Below are positions 27,221 to 35,337 of a stretch of 64,000 bases of DNA, piece after piece. Source of the stretch: Bacteroidales bacterium (GTDB lineage Bacteria > Bacteroidota > Bacteroidia > Bacteroidales > UBA932); NCBI GenBank assembly GCA_024401695.1, contig JAKSKN010000001.1, positions 310,001-374,000 on the forward strand, given 5' to 3'. A model generated the notes under the pieces. The model had not been told where the DNA came from. It saw nothing but the letters and a program-made list of their open reading frames with translations, and searched no databases. The translations under genes and the position numbers were made by a program. Each line of letters begins with the position of its first letter. Position 1 is the first letter of the stretch.

Positions 27221-27769
27221 ATGAAGATACGTTTCTCAGACGATGTAATGACCATCGCGGAGTACGCCCGCGAGGAGGCTATGCGCACCGGCTGGCGCGG
27301 CATAGGAGCTGACCATCTTATGCTCGGCATCCTCCGCCACGCCGACAACGAAGCCTGCCGCGTGCTCAGCGCGCTCGGCCTGAGCCTGTCCGCCCTGAAG
27401 GACTTCATAGACTCACGCATCTTCGAAGACTCTCCCGTCCCATACAACGAAATGTCCAGCGTAAAGCTGAGCAACGGCGCACGCAGCATCCTCAATATGT
27501 CGGCATTCGAGGCGCTCAAGGCAGGGACCGGGGAGGTTCTGCCGGCACACCTTCTGCTGGCCCTCAGCCGCACAAGCGGCAACGCGACAGCCGACTTTCT
27601 GCTCACAAGCAAGATAACTCCGCAGGCTCTGTCGGAGCGCATCGCAGCGGCAGGCTCCAAGGCTGCGCCCGAAGTCCTTCCGAAATTCGAAGACATCGCC
27701 GGCGCGCTGGGCGAGCAGCTGTCCAACCTGTTCGGATCCAAAAACAACAACACTCATTTCTTCAGCTGA
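27221..27769 (+). CDS. Stand-alone Clp N-terminal (R) domain protein
   Basis: The 182-residue product consists of two Clp_N repeats like the N-domain of ClpC/ClpA (first: GIGADHLMLGILRHADNEACRVL; second: VLPAHLLLALSRTSGNATADFLL). No AAA+ ATPase follows. Such free N-domains can bind substrates or an adaptor, or modulate a Clp unfoldase encoded elsewhere; this is an inference from the fold. The stop shares a base with the start of the esterase gene, so the two are translationally coupled. Confidence 0.78.
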   Translation: MKIRFSDDVMTIAEYAREEAMRTGWRGIGADHLMLGILRHADNEACRVLSALGLSLSALKDFIDSRIFEDSPVPYNEMSSVKLSNGARSILNMSAFEALKAGTGEVLPAHLLLALSRTSGNATADFLLTSKITPQALSERIAAAGSKAAPEVLPKFEDIAGALGEQLSNLFGSKNNNTHFFS

Positions 27770-28719
27770 TGAACCGCATCATTTCAACGATCATTGCAAT
27801 GCTCGCCGCATCGATATGTCTTGCACAGACATCAGGCGAGCCTTCCGGAACATACCTCTACTGCCAGCGCGAATCCGGAGACCTTTATCTCGACGTCTAC
27901 GATCCGGCGCCGGGCAGCGTCACCGAAATCGACGGCATCCGCAAACCGACGATAATATACTTGTTCGGAGGCGGTTTCAAGGGAGGCAACCGTTCGTCAA
28001 AGTACAATTTCAACTGGTTCCAGCACCTTTCCGACGCCGGCTACAGCGTGGTTGCCATCGACTACCGCCTCGGGCTCCAGGGCGTCACTGAAATGGGCAT
28101 CAACGCGAAATCAGCCGACCTCCTGTATAACGCGATACATCTGGCCGTGGAAGATCTGTTCGCAGCCACGAAGTTTCTGCTCGAGAATGCCGACCAGCTC
28201 GGAATCAACGCCTCCAGCCTGGTCGTCAGCGGCAGTTCCGCCGGAGCAATGGCAGCCCTTCAGGCCGAATGGGAGATATGCAACGGCAGCGCCGGCACCG
28301 ACATTCTCCCGGACGGGTTCAACTATTCCGGCGTAATCGCATTTTCAGGTGCCATATACTCCCGGAGCGGAGCAATCAGGTATGCCAGGACCCCCTGTCC
28401 TCATTTCTTATGCCACGGCACTGAGGACAAGACGGTCCCTTACACCCAGATAGCGCTGCTGAAGCAGCGTCTTGCCGGCTCCGATGCCATTGCCAAGATA
28501 TTCGCACAGAATGGGTACGACTGTCAGATATGGCGGTTTGACGGCAACCGCCACGAAATAGCCAACACCCAGGTCCGCAATCTTCCTGAGGAGTTGCAAT
28601 TCCTTGAACTCAATGTAACCAAAGGCATCAGACGAAACATCGACGCCACCGTCGTTGACGAAGGCATCGATATTCCGGCCTGGGCCCTGGGCGACTTCAG
28701 GCAAATCTACGAAAAATAG
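27769..28719 (+). CDS. Secreted alpha/beta-hydrolase (esterase)
   Basis: A signal peptide (SICLAQ, about 1-20) precedes an alpha/beta-hydrolase of about 295 residues. The oxyanion stretch IYLFGGGFKGG replaces the common HGGG. The nucleophile elbow GSSAG places the Ser at 157, with probable Asp220 (GTEDKTVP) and His262 (GNRHE). The fold is close to acetyl-xylan or feruloyl esterase-like BD-FAE proteins, but the substrate is not readable. It is cotranscribed with the Clp_N gene (TGATG overlap), an unexpected pairing of a cytosolic and an exported protein. Confidence 0.8.
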   Translation: MNRIISTIIAMLAASICLAQTSGEPSGTYLYCQRESGDLYLDVYDPAPGSVTEIDGIRKPTIIYLFGGGFKGGNRSSKYNFNWFQHLSDAGYSVVAIDYRLGLQGVTEMGINAKSADLLYNAIHLAVEDLFAATKFLLENADQLGINASSLVVSGSSAGAMAALQAEWEICNGSAGTDILPDGFNYSGVIAFSGAIYSRSGAIRYARTPCPHFLCHGTEDKTVPYTQIALLKQRLAGSDAIAKIFAQNGYDCQIWRFDGNRHEIANTQVRNLPEELQFLELNVTKGIRRNIDATVVDEGIDIPAWALGDFRQIYEK

Positions 28720-28722
28720 GTT

Positions 28723-29592
28723 CTAGGCAGTCAGCCTGTCCATTACGAGTTCTACAAGTTCCTTGACACGGGCCTTGTAGTCTGTGTTCGCATCCTTGAG
28801 GTATCGGTGCGCGATGGCGCAGCACACGGTGCCGGCATCGTGACCAAGTTTTGCAGCCATTCCGGCAAGAGCCGAGCCTTCCATCTCGAAGTTGGTGATC
28901 TTGTAGCCCTTGAATTCGAATGACTCGAAATCCTCGAGCATATCCGGCATAGCCAGGCCCTGACGGACGACACGCCCCTGCGGGCCGTAGAAGCCGGATG
29001 CAGAGATGGTCATACCCTTGAAGGTACAGTCCTCGAACATCTTTATCAGTTTCTCGCTGGCGCGGACAAAATATGGGTCCGGCAGGTGCCTGTTCCATTT
29101 CACGTGTTTCTTGAAGGCTTCTTCAAAGTCGAGGAGCGCGATGGAGTCGCGGTTTTCATACCAGTTCAGAAGGCCGTCACATCCGACGGAGATATGCGAG
29201 AAGATGAATCCGCCGAGAGGGATCTCCGGCTGGATGGCGCCGCAGGTGCCAAGACGCAGTATCGTCAGCCTGCGATGTTCGGGCTTGATCTCGCGGGTGT
29301 TGAAATCGATGTTAGCAAGAGCATCAAGTTCAGTCATCACGATATCGATGTTGTCACAGCCGATACCGGTTGAGAGCACGGTGATGCGCTTGCCGTTGTG
29401 AAGACCCGTCGCCCACACGAATTCGCGTGACGCGCCCTCACATTCCACCTCGGACATAAATTCCTTGAAAAATGCAATGCGGCCCGGATCGCCGGCAAGG
29501 ATCACGATGTCGGCAAGCTGCTCCGGCTTGATGTGAAGATGGAATATCGATCCATCCGAATTGATTATCAGTTCTGATTCAGGGATTCTCAT
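28723..29592 (-). CDS. Nucleoside phosphorylase (uridine phosphorylase type)
   Basis: Cleaves nucleosides with phosphate to free base and ribose-1-phosphate. The phosphate-binding loop AGDPGRIAFF is at about residues 34-43, a second loop LRLGTCGAIQPEIP near 112-125, and the ribose-binding NFEMEGSALAGMA near 205-217. The 289 residues exceed the roughly 250 of E. coli Udp, as is usual for the Bacteroidota version. The base preference cannot be told, so no symbol is given. It is the third gene after the LytTR regulator and DUF4293 genes, with an 18-base gap. Confidence 0.85.
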   Translation of the reverse strand: MRIPESELIINSDGSIFHLHIKPEQLADIVILAGDPGRIAFFKEFMSEVECEGASREFVWATGLHNGKRITVLSTGIGCDNIDIVMTELDALANIDFNTREIKPEHRRLTILRLGTCGAIQPEIPLGGFIFSHISVGCDGLLNWYENRDSIALLDFEEAFKKHVKWNRHLPDPYFVRASEKLIKMFEDCTFKGMTISASGFYGPQGRVVRQGLAMPDMLEDFESFEFKGYKITNFEMEGSALAGMAAKLGHDAGTVCCAIAHRYLKDANTDYKARVKELVELVMDRLTA

Positions 29593-29610
29593 AATTATGC
29601 GGTTGTTTGG

Positions 29611-30018
29611 TTATTTCTTCTTGTTTCGGACTGCCGGACGCAGGCGTGATGCACTGCGGACCATCAGTTCATCGGCCATTATGTTCCTCGCCGCCAGGAA
29701 ATTCAGTATAACGCTGACGATAGGGAAAACCGCCGGCACACGGAACATCACGTCGTGATATGTAGCAATGAAATCAACGACAAGCCAGGCCTGGAGAGCG
29801 ATCGTTATGATGGCCGCAAATACAGCGGTACGCATCTGGAATATCCTGTGCTTGTAGGTTGTGAGCGCGAGGAAGTCCAGCAGGACTATGATTATCAGCA
29901 GGATCAGATACGGGATGTATTTGATGAAAGGGATGCCCTCAGCCTTGTCACAGAAGAAGAGAGAAGCCATCAGGGCCGTTGAGAGAAAAAGGTAAAGTGT
30001 CTGTATTCTTTGCCACAT
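29611..30018 (-). CDS. DUF4293 family membrane protein
   Basis: The 135-residue protein begins MWQRIQTLYLFLS, typical of the Bacteroidota family DUF4293, and has four predicted transmembrane helices with a basic C-terminal tail. Its function is unknown. It starts 3 bases after the LytTR regulator gene, so it is part of that operon. Confidence 0.82.
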   Translation of the reverse strand: MWQRIQTLYLFLSTALMASLFFCDKAEGIPFIKYIPYLILLIIIVLLDFLALTTYKHRIFQMRTAVFAAIITIALQAWLVVDFIATYHDVMFRVPAVFPIVSVILNFLAARNIMADELMVRSASRLRPAVRNKKK

Positions 30019-30021
30019 AGT

Positions 30022-30903
30022 CTATCTTGAATTGAATCTGGCGAGCACTGCCGCCTCGTATGTTTTCGTAACCGGAATCGGGTTCACGCCTTCGATTCCG
30101 AGGTCAATGTAGTAGCCGTCCCTTTCGCTGGTCAGAAGGCTCACCTTCCCCATATTGACGACGTACTTGCGGTGGCAGCGTACCAGGTCGCTGTCCGCGA
30201 AGCTGTCTTCGATGGTCTTTAGACGGCATCGGAGCATATACTGTTTCATCTCGCCGGCGCTGTCACGGTACCAGACCTGGATATAATTGTCGTCGGATTC
30301 GATGAAATACAGGTTTTCGATGTTGATGGCGAACTTGAGGACGCCGTTGTTGTCGAAGAGCGTAATGCGCTTTTCCTCGTGCGGTTCCAGGTTTACGTCG
30401 GTGACCGCCGCACCAAGGTTCATCAGCCGGATGGTGTTGTTCTTGTCTTCGATGGCGAAATACAGCGCCGCTATGATATACGGGACCCCAAGGGAGATAA
30501 GGCAGTTCAGCAGCGCATCTCCGAACACCTCGCCGATGGTCATGCTTTCAAGGTCGATGATCCCCATCTCCTCGCCTTCTACCGTGAAGAAAGTGTAAAG
30601 AAGCGCAATGACGACAATCTCAAGGGCACACCAGACGATGTAATGGAGATACGTCAGAGACTTGGCGTTCCTCACCGAATAAAGCATTCTCTTGCTGATG
30701 ATGACCAGTACAAGGGCTATCAGGAAAAAAGCGACCGTAAAGCCGAAGACCTGATTTTCGCCAAGCTTGAACCAGGCATTGTGGGCGAACGGAATGCTGC
30801 ACAGAAGGAACACCAGCGAGAAGAGGGCCGCGAAGGTCACCGTGGCCATAAGCTGGTATTTTCCAGTGAGATATTTCGGCAACGGGTCGTAAATCGAGAA
30901 CAT
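30022..30903 (-). CDS. Membrane-anchored LytTR-family transcriptional regulator
   Basis: The 293-residue protein has four to five transmembrane helices in the first 165 residues. A LytTR DNA-binding domain follows at about 185-290 (FIESDDNYIQVWY, LRCRLKTIEDSF, LVRCHRKYVVNM). There is no receiver domain, so it may sense a membrane signal directly or need a partner kinase not found here. It leads an operon with DUF4293 and the nucleoside phosphorylase. Its promoter is divergent from that of the FabF-like gene. Confidence 0.85.
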   Translation of the reverse strand: MFSIYDPLPKYLTGKYQLMATVTFAALFSLVFLLCSIPFAHNAWFKLGENQVFGFTVAFFLIALVLVIISKRMLYSVRNAKSLTYLHYIVWCALEIVVIALLYTFFTVEGEEMGIIDLESMTIGEVFGDALLNCLISLGVPYIIAALYFAIEDKNNTIRLMNLGAAVTDVNLEPHEEKRITLFDNNGVLKFAINIENLYFIESDDNYIQVWYRDSAGEMKQYMLRCRLKTIEDSFADSDLVRCHRKYVVNMGKVSLLTSERDGYYIDLGIEGVNPIPVTKTYEAAVLARFNSR

Positions 30904-30925
30904 TGCAACAACTCCTATTTGATTA

Positions 30926-30933
30926 CAAATATA
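30926..30933 (-). promoter_or_regulatory. -7 element of the LytTR operon
   Basis: The minus strand reads TATATTTG, 22 bases before the ATG at 30903. The plus-strand element for the FabF-like gene starts 14 bases away. Confidence 0.6.
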
Positions 30934-30946
30934 CTATATTTTTTAT

Positions 30947-30954
30947 TACCTTTG
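30947..30954 (+). promoter_or_regulatory. -7 element of the FabF-like gene
   Basis: TACCTTTG, 22 bases before the ATG at 30977. Confidence 0.6.
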
Positions 30955-30976
30955 TGAATTGTATGATTGCTAATCT

Positions 30977-32218
30977 ATGGACAAACGAGTAGTAGTAACA
31001 GGTCTTGGAGTACTCTCCTGTATCGGTAACGATGTTGAAACCTTCTGGAAGAATCTGACGGACGGAGTCTGCGGAATCGATTATATCACCGATTTCCCGG
31101 TCGAGAAACTTGCCGTGAAGATCGGCGGTATGATTCACGATTTCAATCCGGAAGACTATGGTATGGACCGCCCGTTCATTCGGAAATGGGACCTGTTCAC
31201 CATTTACGGAATGGCATCTGCCTGGCAGGCGATGAACGATTCCGGCCTCGTGTCCGGAGAGAACATTGACCCGTTCCGTCTCGCAACGTACGTAGGTTCG
31301 GGTATCGGAGGGTTCAACACCATCGAGCGCGAAGTGCTCAAGATGGCGGACGACCCTAGCGGCCAGTGGGTTTCACCTATGTTCGTACCGGCAATGATCA
31401 GCGATATGGCGGCAGGCCAGATTGCAATCAAGTTCGGCGCCAAGGGGTCCTGCATCGACATCGTGACCGCCTGCGCCACCTCCACGCACTCCATAGGCGA
31501 AGCATACCGGGCAATCAGACACGGCTATGCCGATGCCATCATTGCCGGCGGCGCCGACAACTGCACTATACCAATAGGCATCTCAGGCTTCGCAAACGCC
31601 AAGGCCCTCACCCGCGAAAACGATCCGAAGCACGCATCCCTCCCATTCAACCTCAACCGTGGCGGATTCGTGATGGCAAACGGCTCCGGAATACTCATCC
31701 TCGAAGAATATGAGCACGCCAAGGCCCGCGGGGCAAAGATCTACGCAGAGATCGTCGGCTACGGCAGCACCTGCGACGCTTACCACGCCACGGCACCTCG
31801 GCCCGACGCCACCACCCAGGCTGAATGCATCGGCATCGCTCTGAAAGAAGCCGGTTTCACCGAGTCTGACAGCGTGTATATCAACGCCCACGGCACGGGG
31901 ACCCGTCTCAACGACACCACGGAGACCCAGGCTTACAAGCTCGCCTTAGGCGACTTCGCATACAAGTGCCACATCAGTTCCACAAAGTCAATGCACGGAC
32001 ATATGTTCGGTGCCGCAGGCGCGGTGGAGTCCATCGCAACGATATTCGCATTGCGTGAAGGCATCATCCCTCCTACCATAAACCTCGATACTCCGGACCC
32101 TGAATGCGACCTTGACTATACCCCGAACAACGCAATAAAGGCCGAAGTTTCCCTCGGCCTCTGCACTTCTTTCGGTTTCGGAGGTCACAATGCCTGCCTC
32201 GCCTTCAGAAAGATATAA
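30977..32218 (+). CDS. fabF: Beta-ketoacyl-ACP synthase II (FabF-like)
   Basis: Condenses malonyl-ACP with acyl-ACP in fatty-acid elongation. The thiolase-fold protein of 413 residues keeps the whole active site: Cys166 in VTACATSTH, His305 in NAHGTGT, Lys337 and His342 in STKSMHGHMFGAAG. No acpP or other fab genes are next to it, so it may be a second KAS serving a special lipid or an aryl-polyene-like pathway rather than the main fabF. Divergent from the LytTR operon; convergent with a barrel gene 4 bases after the stop. Confidence 0.87.
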   Translation: MDKRVVVTGLGVLSCIGNDVETFWKNLTDGVCGIDYITDFPVEKLAVKIGGMIHDFNPEDYGMDRPFIRKWDLFTIYGMASAWQAMNDSGLVSGENIDPFRLATYVGSGIGGFNTIEREVLKMADDPSGQWVSPMFVPAMISDMAAGQIAIKFGAKGSCIDIVTACATSTHSIGEAYRAIRHGYADAIIAGGADNCTIPIGISGFANAKALTRENDPKHASLPFNLNRGGFVMANGSGILILEEYEHAKARGAKIYAEIVGYGSTCDAYHATAPRPDATTQAECIGIALKEAGFTESDSVYINAHGTGTRLNDTTETQAYKLALGDFAYKCHISSTKSMHGHMFGAAGAVESIATIFALREGIIPPTINLDTPDPECDLDYTPNNAIKAEVSLGLCTSFGFGGHNACLAFRKI

Positions 32219-32221
32219 TCT

Positions 32222-32881
32222 CTAGAAACGGTATCTCAAGCCGCCAAGCACACTGCCCTGGGTGCCGATACCAAGCTCGACGTAGCCTCTCAGGGCTTCG
32301 CCGCCAAAGTCGATACATACAGGAGACGCCTGGACTGCAGGCAATACGGACATCGTGGAGAACACCTTGTCCATCTCGTTCTTGACTTCGGGCGAAGTTG
32401 AGGAGACAGTCGGATTCATAACGAAAGAGACACCTCCGGCAAGCTTGGAATACATTGAAACGTGAGGCTTGTTGAACCAGAAGAGTCTGAGGTTCAACAT
32501 AGCTGAGAGCGTCTGCATGCTGACATCGGCGGTGCCGCTCGCTGACAGTCCGAAAGCCGAGCCGGTGCCGTCTATGTGGGCATCACCTTTCTCATAAGCG
32601 GCAGCGAGACCGAGGGAGAACACCTTTGTAAAACGACGGTTATACTCGAAATTGATCGAGCCGGTGCTCTTCATTGCTATCTTGTCGACTGTAAAGGTAA
32701 CGTTGGAAATGTTCGGGAGCATTGAACTGATGAGACTGGTGCTCGTGAGAGCGACCTGTGTGAAGGTGTAATAACCATAACCCAATGAAATGTCATTGGA
32801 TTTCCAATTTTCGCCCTGGGCAGATACTGCTTGAAGGCCAAGTGTCAAGATGATGACAACTGCTGACAATAGTCTTTTCAT
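32222..32881 (-). CDS. Outer-membrane beta-barrel protein
   Basis: A signal peptide ending near VSAQ (22) is followed by about 195 residues of amphipathic strands closing in LGGLRYRF, as for an OmpA/OmpW-like barrel. The length is 219 residues. Function is unknown. It starts 28 bases after prfA. The gap has only a weak -7 match (TACTTTTA), so it may be read through from prfA. Confidence 0.65.
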   Translation of the reverse strand: MKRLLSAVVIILTLGLQAVSAQGENWKSNDISLGYGYYTFTQVALTSTSLISSMLPNISNVTFTVDKIAMKSTGSINFEYNRRFTKVFSLGLAAAYEKGDAHIDGTGSAFGLSASGTADVSMQTLSAMLNLRLFWFNKPHVSMYSKLAGGVSFVMNPTVSSTSPEVKNEMDKVFSTMSVLPAVQASPVCIDFGGEALRGYVELGIGTQGSVLGGLRYRF

Positions 32882-32908
32882 ATAATTGAGATAAAAGTAA
32901 CAGAATGT

Positions 32909-33997
32909 TTATTCGCCGGCTTCCTTGAGACGCTCCGCATTCTCGGCAATCTGAAGCTGCTCTATGCATTCCTGGATGTCGCCATCCATAAATACCGGAA
33001 GGTTGTACATTGACCAGTTGATACGGTGGTCGGTCACACGGCCCTGCGGGTAATTGTAGGTACGGATCTTGGCGGAACGGTCACCGGTCGAAACCATTGT
33101 CTTGCGCTTTGCGGCGATGCCGTCCAGATATTTCTGGTGCTCGAGATTGTACAGACGGGTACGGAGTTCCTCGAACGCACGGTCCTTGTTCTTGAGCTGT
33201 GAGCGTTCCTCCTGGCACTGTACTACAAGTCCTGAAGGGATATGGGTGAGGCGGACTGCGGAATAAGTGGTGTTCACGCCCTGGCCGCCCGGGCCTGATG
33301 AGCAGAAGAGGTCGAGACGGATGTCATCCCAGCTGAGGTCCACGTCAAATTCGCCTGCTTCAGGGAACACGGCGACGGAAGCGGCAGAAGTCTGGATACG
33401 GCCCTGAGTCTCGGTCTGAGGCACACGCTGGACGCGGTGTACGCCGGACTCATATTTCATCACGCCATAGACTCCGTCATTGCCGGAGAGTTTGAACACA
33501 ATCTGCTTGTATCCGCCTGATGTACCAGGAGCCTGATCCGTGATCTCGAGTTTCCAGCCGCGTGATTCGGCAAAATGCTGATACATACGGAACAGGTCGC
33601 CGGCAAAGATGGCAGCTTCGTCACCGCCGGTACCGCCTCGGATTTCAACCATCGCATTCTTGGAGTCATCCGGATCGGCCGGAATGAGAAGAAGCTTGAT
33701 GTTCTGCTCCATTGCAGGGATCTTGTCCTCAAGCTCTGATATCTCCTCTTTAGCCATATCGCGGAGTTCCTCGTCCTTTTCAGTGGCGAGAACCTCCTTG
33801 GCGGAAGCGATATTGTCCATAACCTTCTTATACTCAAGCCCGGCTGCAATGATAGGCTCGAGTTCCTTGTAGTCCTTGTTGAGCTGGACGAATTTCTTCA
33901 TATCCGACATCACGTCGGGGCTTGCGAGCTGGTCCTGAAGAGCCTGGAATTTGTCCTGAAGCGCAAGGACCTTGTCGAGGAGAGATGTATCTGCCAT
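32909..33997 (-). CDS. prfA: Peptide chain release factor 1
   Basis: Recognises UAA and UAG stop codons and triggers release of the peptide. The 362 residues match RF1. The GGQ motif ([10 protein letters not shown]) is near residue 236, and the C-terminal domain includes [16 protein letters not shown]. No programmed frameshift is seen, unlike in many prfB genes. A -7 element overlaps the stop codon of tcdA upstream, so it can be expressed separately from that operon. Note that prmC is not adjacent. Confidence 0.95.
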   Translation of the reverse strand: MADTSLLDKVLALQDKFQALQDQLASPDVMSDMKKFVQLNKDYKELEPIIAAGLEYKKVMDNIASAKEVLATEKDEELRDMAKEEISELEDKIPAMEQNIKLLLIPADPDDSKNAMVEIRGGTGGDEAAIFAGDLFRMYQHFAESRGWKLEITDQAPGTSGGYKQIVFKLSGNDGVYGVMKYESGVHRVQRVPQTETQGRIQTSAASVAVFPEAGEFDVDLSWDDIRLDLFCSSGPGGQGVNTTYSAVRLTHIPSGLVVQCQEERSQLKNKDRAFEELRTRLYNLEHQKYLDGIAAKRKTMVSTGDRSAKIRTYNYPQGRVTDHRINWSMYNLPVFMDGDIQECIEQLQIAENAERLKEAGE

Positions 33998-34020
33998 AAA
34001 TCGTCTTTATTACAATTCTG

Positions 34021-34028
34021 CAAATTTA
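34021..34028 (-). promoter_or_regulatory. -7 element of prfA, overlapping the tcdA stop
   Basis: The minus strand reads TAAATTTG. Its first three bases are the TAA stop of tcdA. It ends 23 bases before the prfA ATG. Confidence 0.5.
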
Positions 34029-34883
34029 GCAATTTCCTTCGATTCCCACAATCCGGGAAATCACGGCCTGTGCACAGACGCAGCCGAACACCGTCGGCAG
34101 GTATGAGATCGTCCCCACCTGGGACTTCTTGTTGCGGCTTTCCTCTATCACGGTCGATTCTTTCCGCGGTGCCTCTTCCGAATACACCGCCAGGAATCCG
34201 GTGGTGATGCCGAGATGGTGAAGCCTCTTGCGGAGCATATGTGCAAGAGGGCACATTTTCGTCTTCGAGATATCAGCAATCCTGACTTTTGTCGCGTCAA
34301 GCTTGGCTCCGCTGCCCATCGAACTGACCAGTTTTATCCCGTTCTTCAGGCAATACTGTATCAGCGCTATCTTCGGGCTCAGTGTATCAATCGCATCAAC
34401 GACGAAATAGCACCTCTCCCCTGGCAACCTTCCGCTTCGCTCCATCCCTCCCACTGTCTCCTGCGTCCCTTCGGAACTTGTATCCAGCGGGTCCCTCCCT
34501 CTGACGTGTCCGAGGGTGGACACGGGTTGCTCAGGGGAGAGTGCTATTCCGTCCAATGTCGATGCGATTGATCTTTCATCCAAAAAAGCAGCAATTGCTT
34601 TCACATCGAGAGACGGGTTTATGTCGAGAAGACGGGCCCTGACGGTTTCGACCTTTGACTTGCCGACCGTAGAATGCAAGGCGGGCAGCTGGCGGTTGAT
34701 ATTGGTTTCGGAGAAGGTATCGGAATCGATGAGGACAAGATGACCCACACCCGCACGGGCGAGCATCTCGGCAGCAGCGGCGCCCACACCGCCGACTCCC
34801 ACGACGACTACCTTCGCACCGGCCAGTCTGGCAACGCCTTCCGCGCCCAGAAGCATTTCAGTCCTTTCCTGCCACTTCTCCAT
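34026..34883 (-). CDS. tcdA: tRNA threonylcarbamoyladenosine dehydratase with an in-frame insert
   Basis: An E1-like enzyme that cyclises t6A37 of tRNA to ct6A using ATP. The nucleotide-binding GVGGVGAAAAEMLARAGVGH (about 29-48), the NINRQLPAL region (61-69), VDAIDTLSPKIALI (162-175) and SSMGSGAKLDATKV are all typical of TcdA/CsdL. Between the strand ending near residue 113 and VVDAID lies an extra segment of about 45 residues (114-158), rich in Gly, Pro, Ser and Thr, that I do not know from the family. The DNA coding for it is a palindromic element (34410-34544). It lies in a surface loop by position, so the enzyme may still work. Third gene after the CoA-transferase and YqaA. Confidence 0.88.
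   Translation of the reverse strand: MEKWQERTEMLLGAEGVARLAGAKVVVVGVGGVGAAAAEMLARAGVGHLVLIDSDTFSETNINRQLPALHSTVGKSKVETVRARLLDINPSLDVKAIAAFLDERSIASTLDGIALSPEQPVSTLGHVRGRDPLDTSSEGTQETVGGMERSGRLPGERCYFVVDAIDTLSPKIALIQYCLKNGIKLVSSMGSGAKLDATKVRIADISKTKMCPLAHMLRKRLHHLGITTGFLAVYSEEAPRKESTVIEESRNKKSQVGTISYLPTVFGCVCAQAVISRIVGIEGNC
34410..34544. repeat. Palindromic element inserted in frame in tcdA
   Basis: The ends are an imperfect inverted repeat: GCACCTCTCCCCTGGCAACC at 34410-34429, against the reverse complement of 34525-34544, which reads GCACTCTCCCCTGAGCAACC. The two arms agree apart from one indel on each side. Inside lies another dyad, CGTGTCC (34505-34511) with GGACACG (34518-34524). The element is 135 bp, a multiple of three, and has no stop in the tcdA frame. 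This is what one expects of a small mobile or MITE-like element tolerated inside a gene. No second full copy was noticed in the window. Confidence 0.6.
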
Positions 34884-34886
34884 AAC

Positions 34887-35318
34887 CTACATCAATATGA
34901 ACGTCCAGATTGCAAACCTCCCGAGTTTGCCCACAAGCATAAGGAGCAGCGACCAGCCGGCAGGAGCCCTGTAGAAGCCAAGGGCAATGGCGATCACGTC
35001 TCCGACAAAGGGTATCCAGGTCAGGAGGGCCACCCACACTCCGTATTTATCGATCAGACGCTTCTGCTTTTCAAGCGTCTCCTTCTTGACCTTGAATGTC
35101 TTCTCAATCCATTCCCACTTCGCAATACGGCCGAGGAAATACGTCGTCACGCCTCCGAGCCAATTGCCCAGCGAACCGACCACGAGACACGGCACAGGCG
35201 CCTTCGTGGCAAGAAGGATGGCAACATACAAGGCATCCGAACTGAAGGGCACGACCGTGGCGGCCAGAAACGTGCCGATGAAAAGGCCCAGCAGGCCAAG
35301 TTCCTCAAGTCCGAACAT
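34887..35318 (-). CDS. YqaA-family membrane protein (VTT/DedA-like)
   Basis: The 143-residue protein has four hydrophobic segments and the VTT-type stretch FLAATVVPFSSDALYVAILL, then GNWLGGVTTYFLGR and TWIPFVGDVIAIALGFYR. The family is thought to act in lipid scrambling or membrane homeostasis; this member is uncharacterised. The frame is open 30 codons further upstream into the CoA-transferase gene, but the family start is MFGLEELG at 35318. The gene starts 20 bases after the CoA-transferase stop and ends 3 bases before tcdA. Confidence 0.82.
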   Translation of the reverse strand: MFGLEELGLLGLFIGTFLAATVVPFSSDALYVAILLATKAPVPCLVVGSLGNWLGGVTTYFLGRIAKWEWIEKTFKVKKETLEKQKRLIDKYGVWVALLTWIPFVGDVIAIALGFYRAPAGWSLLLMLVGKLGRFAIWTFILM

Positions 35319-35337
35319 GACGGTCAGGTCCGCTTCG

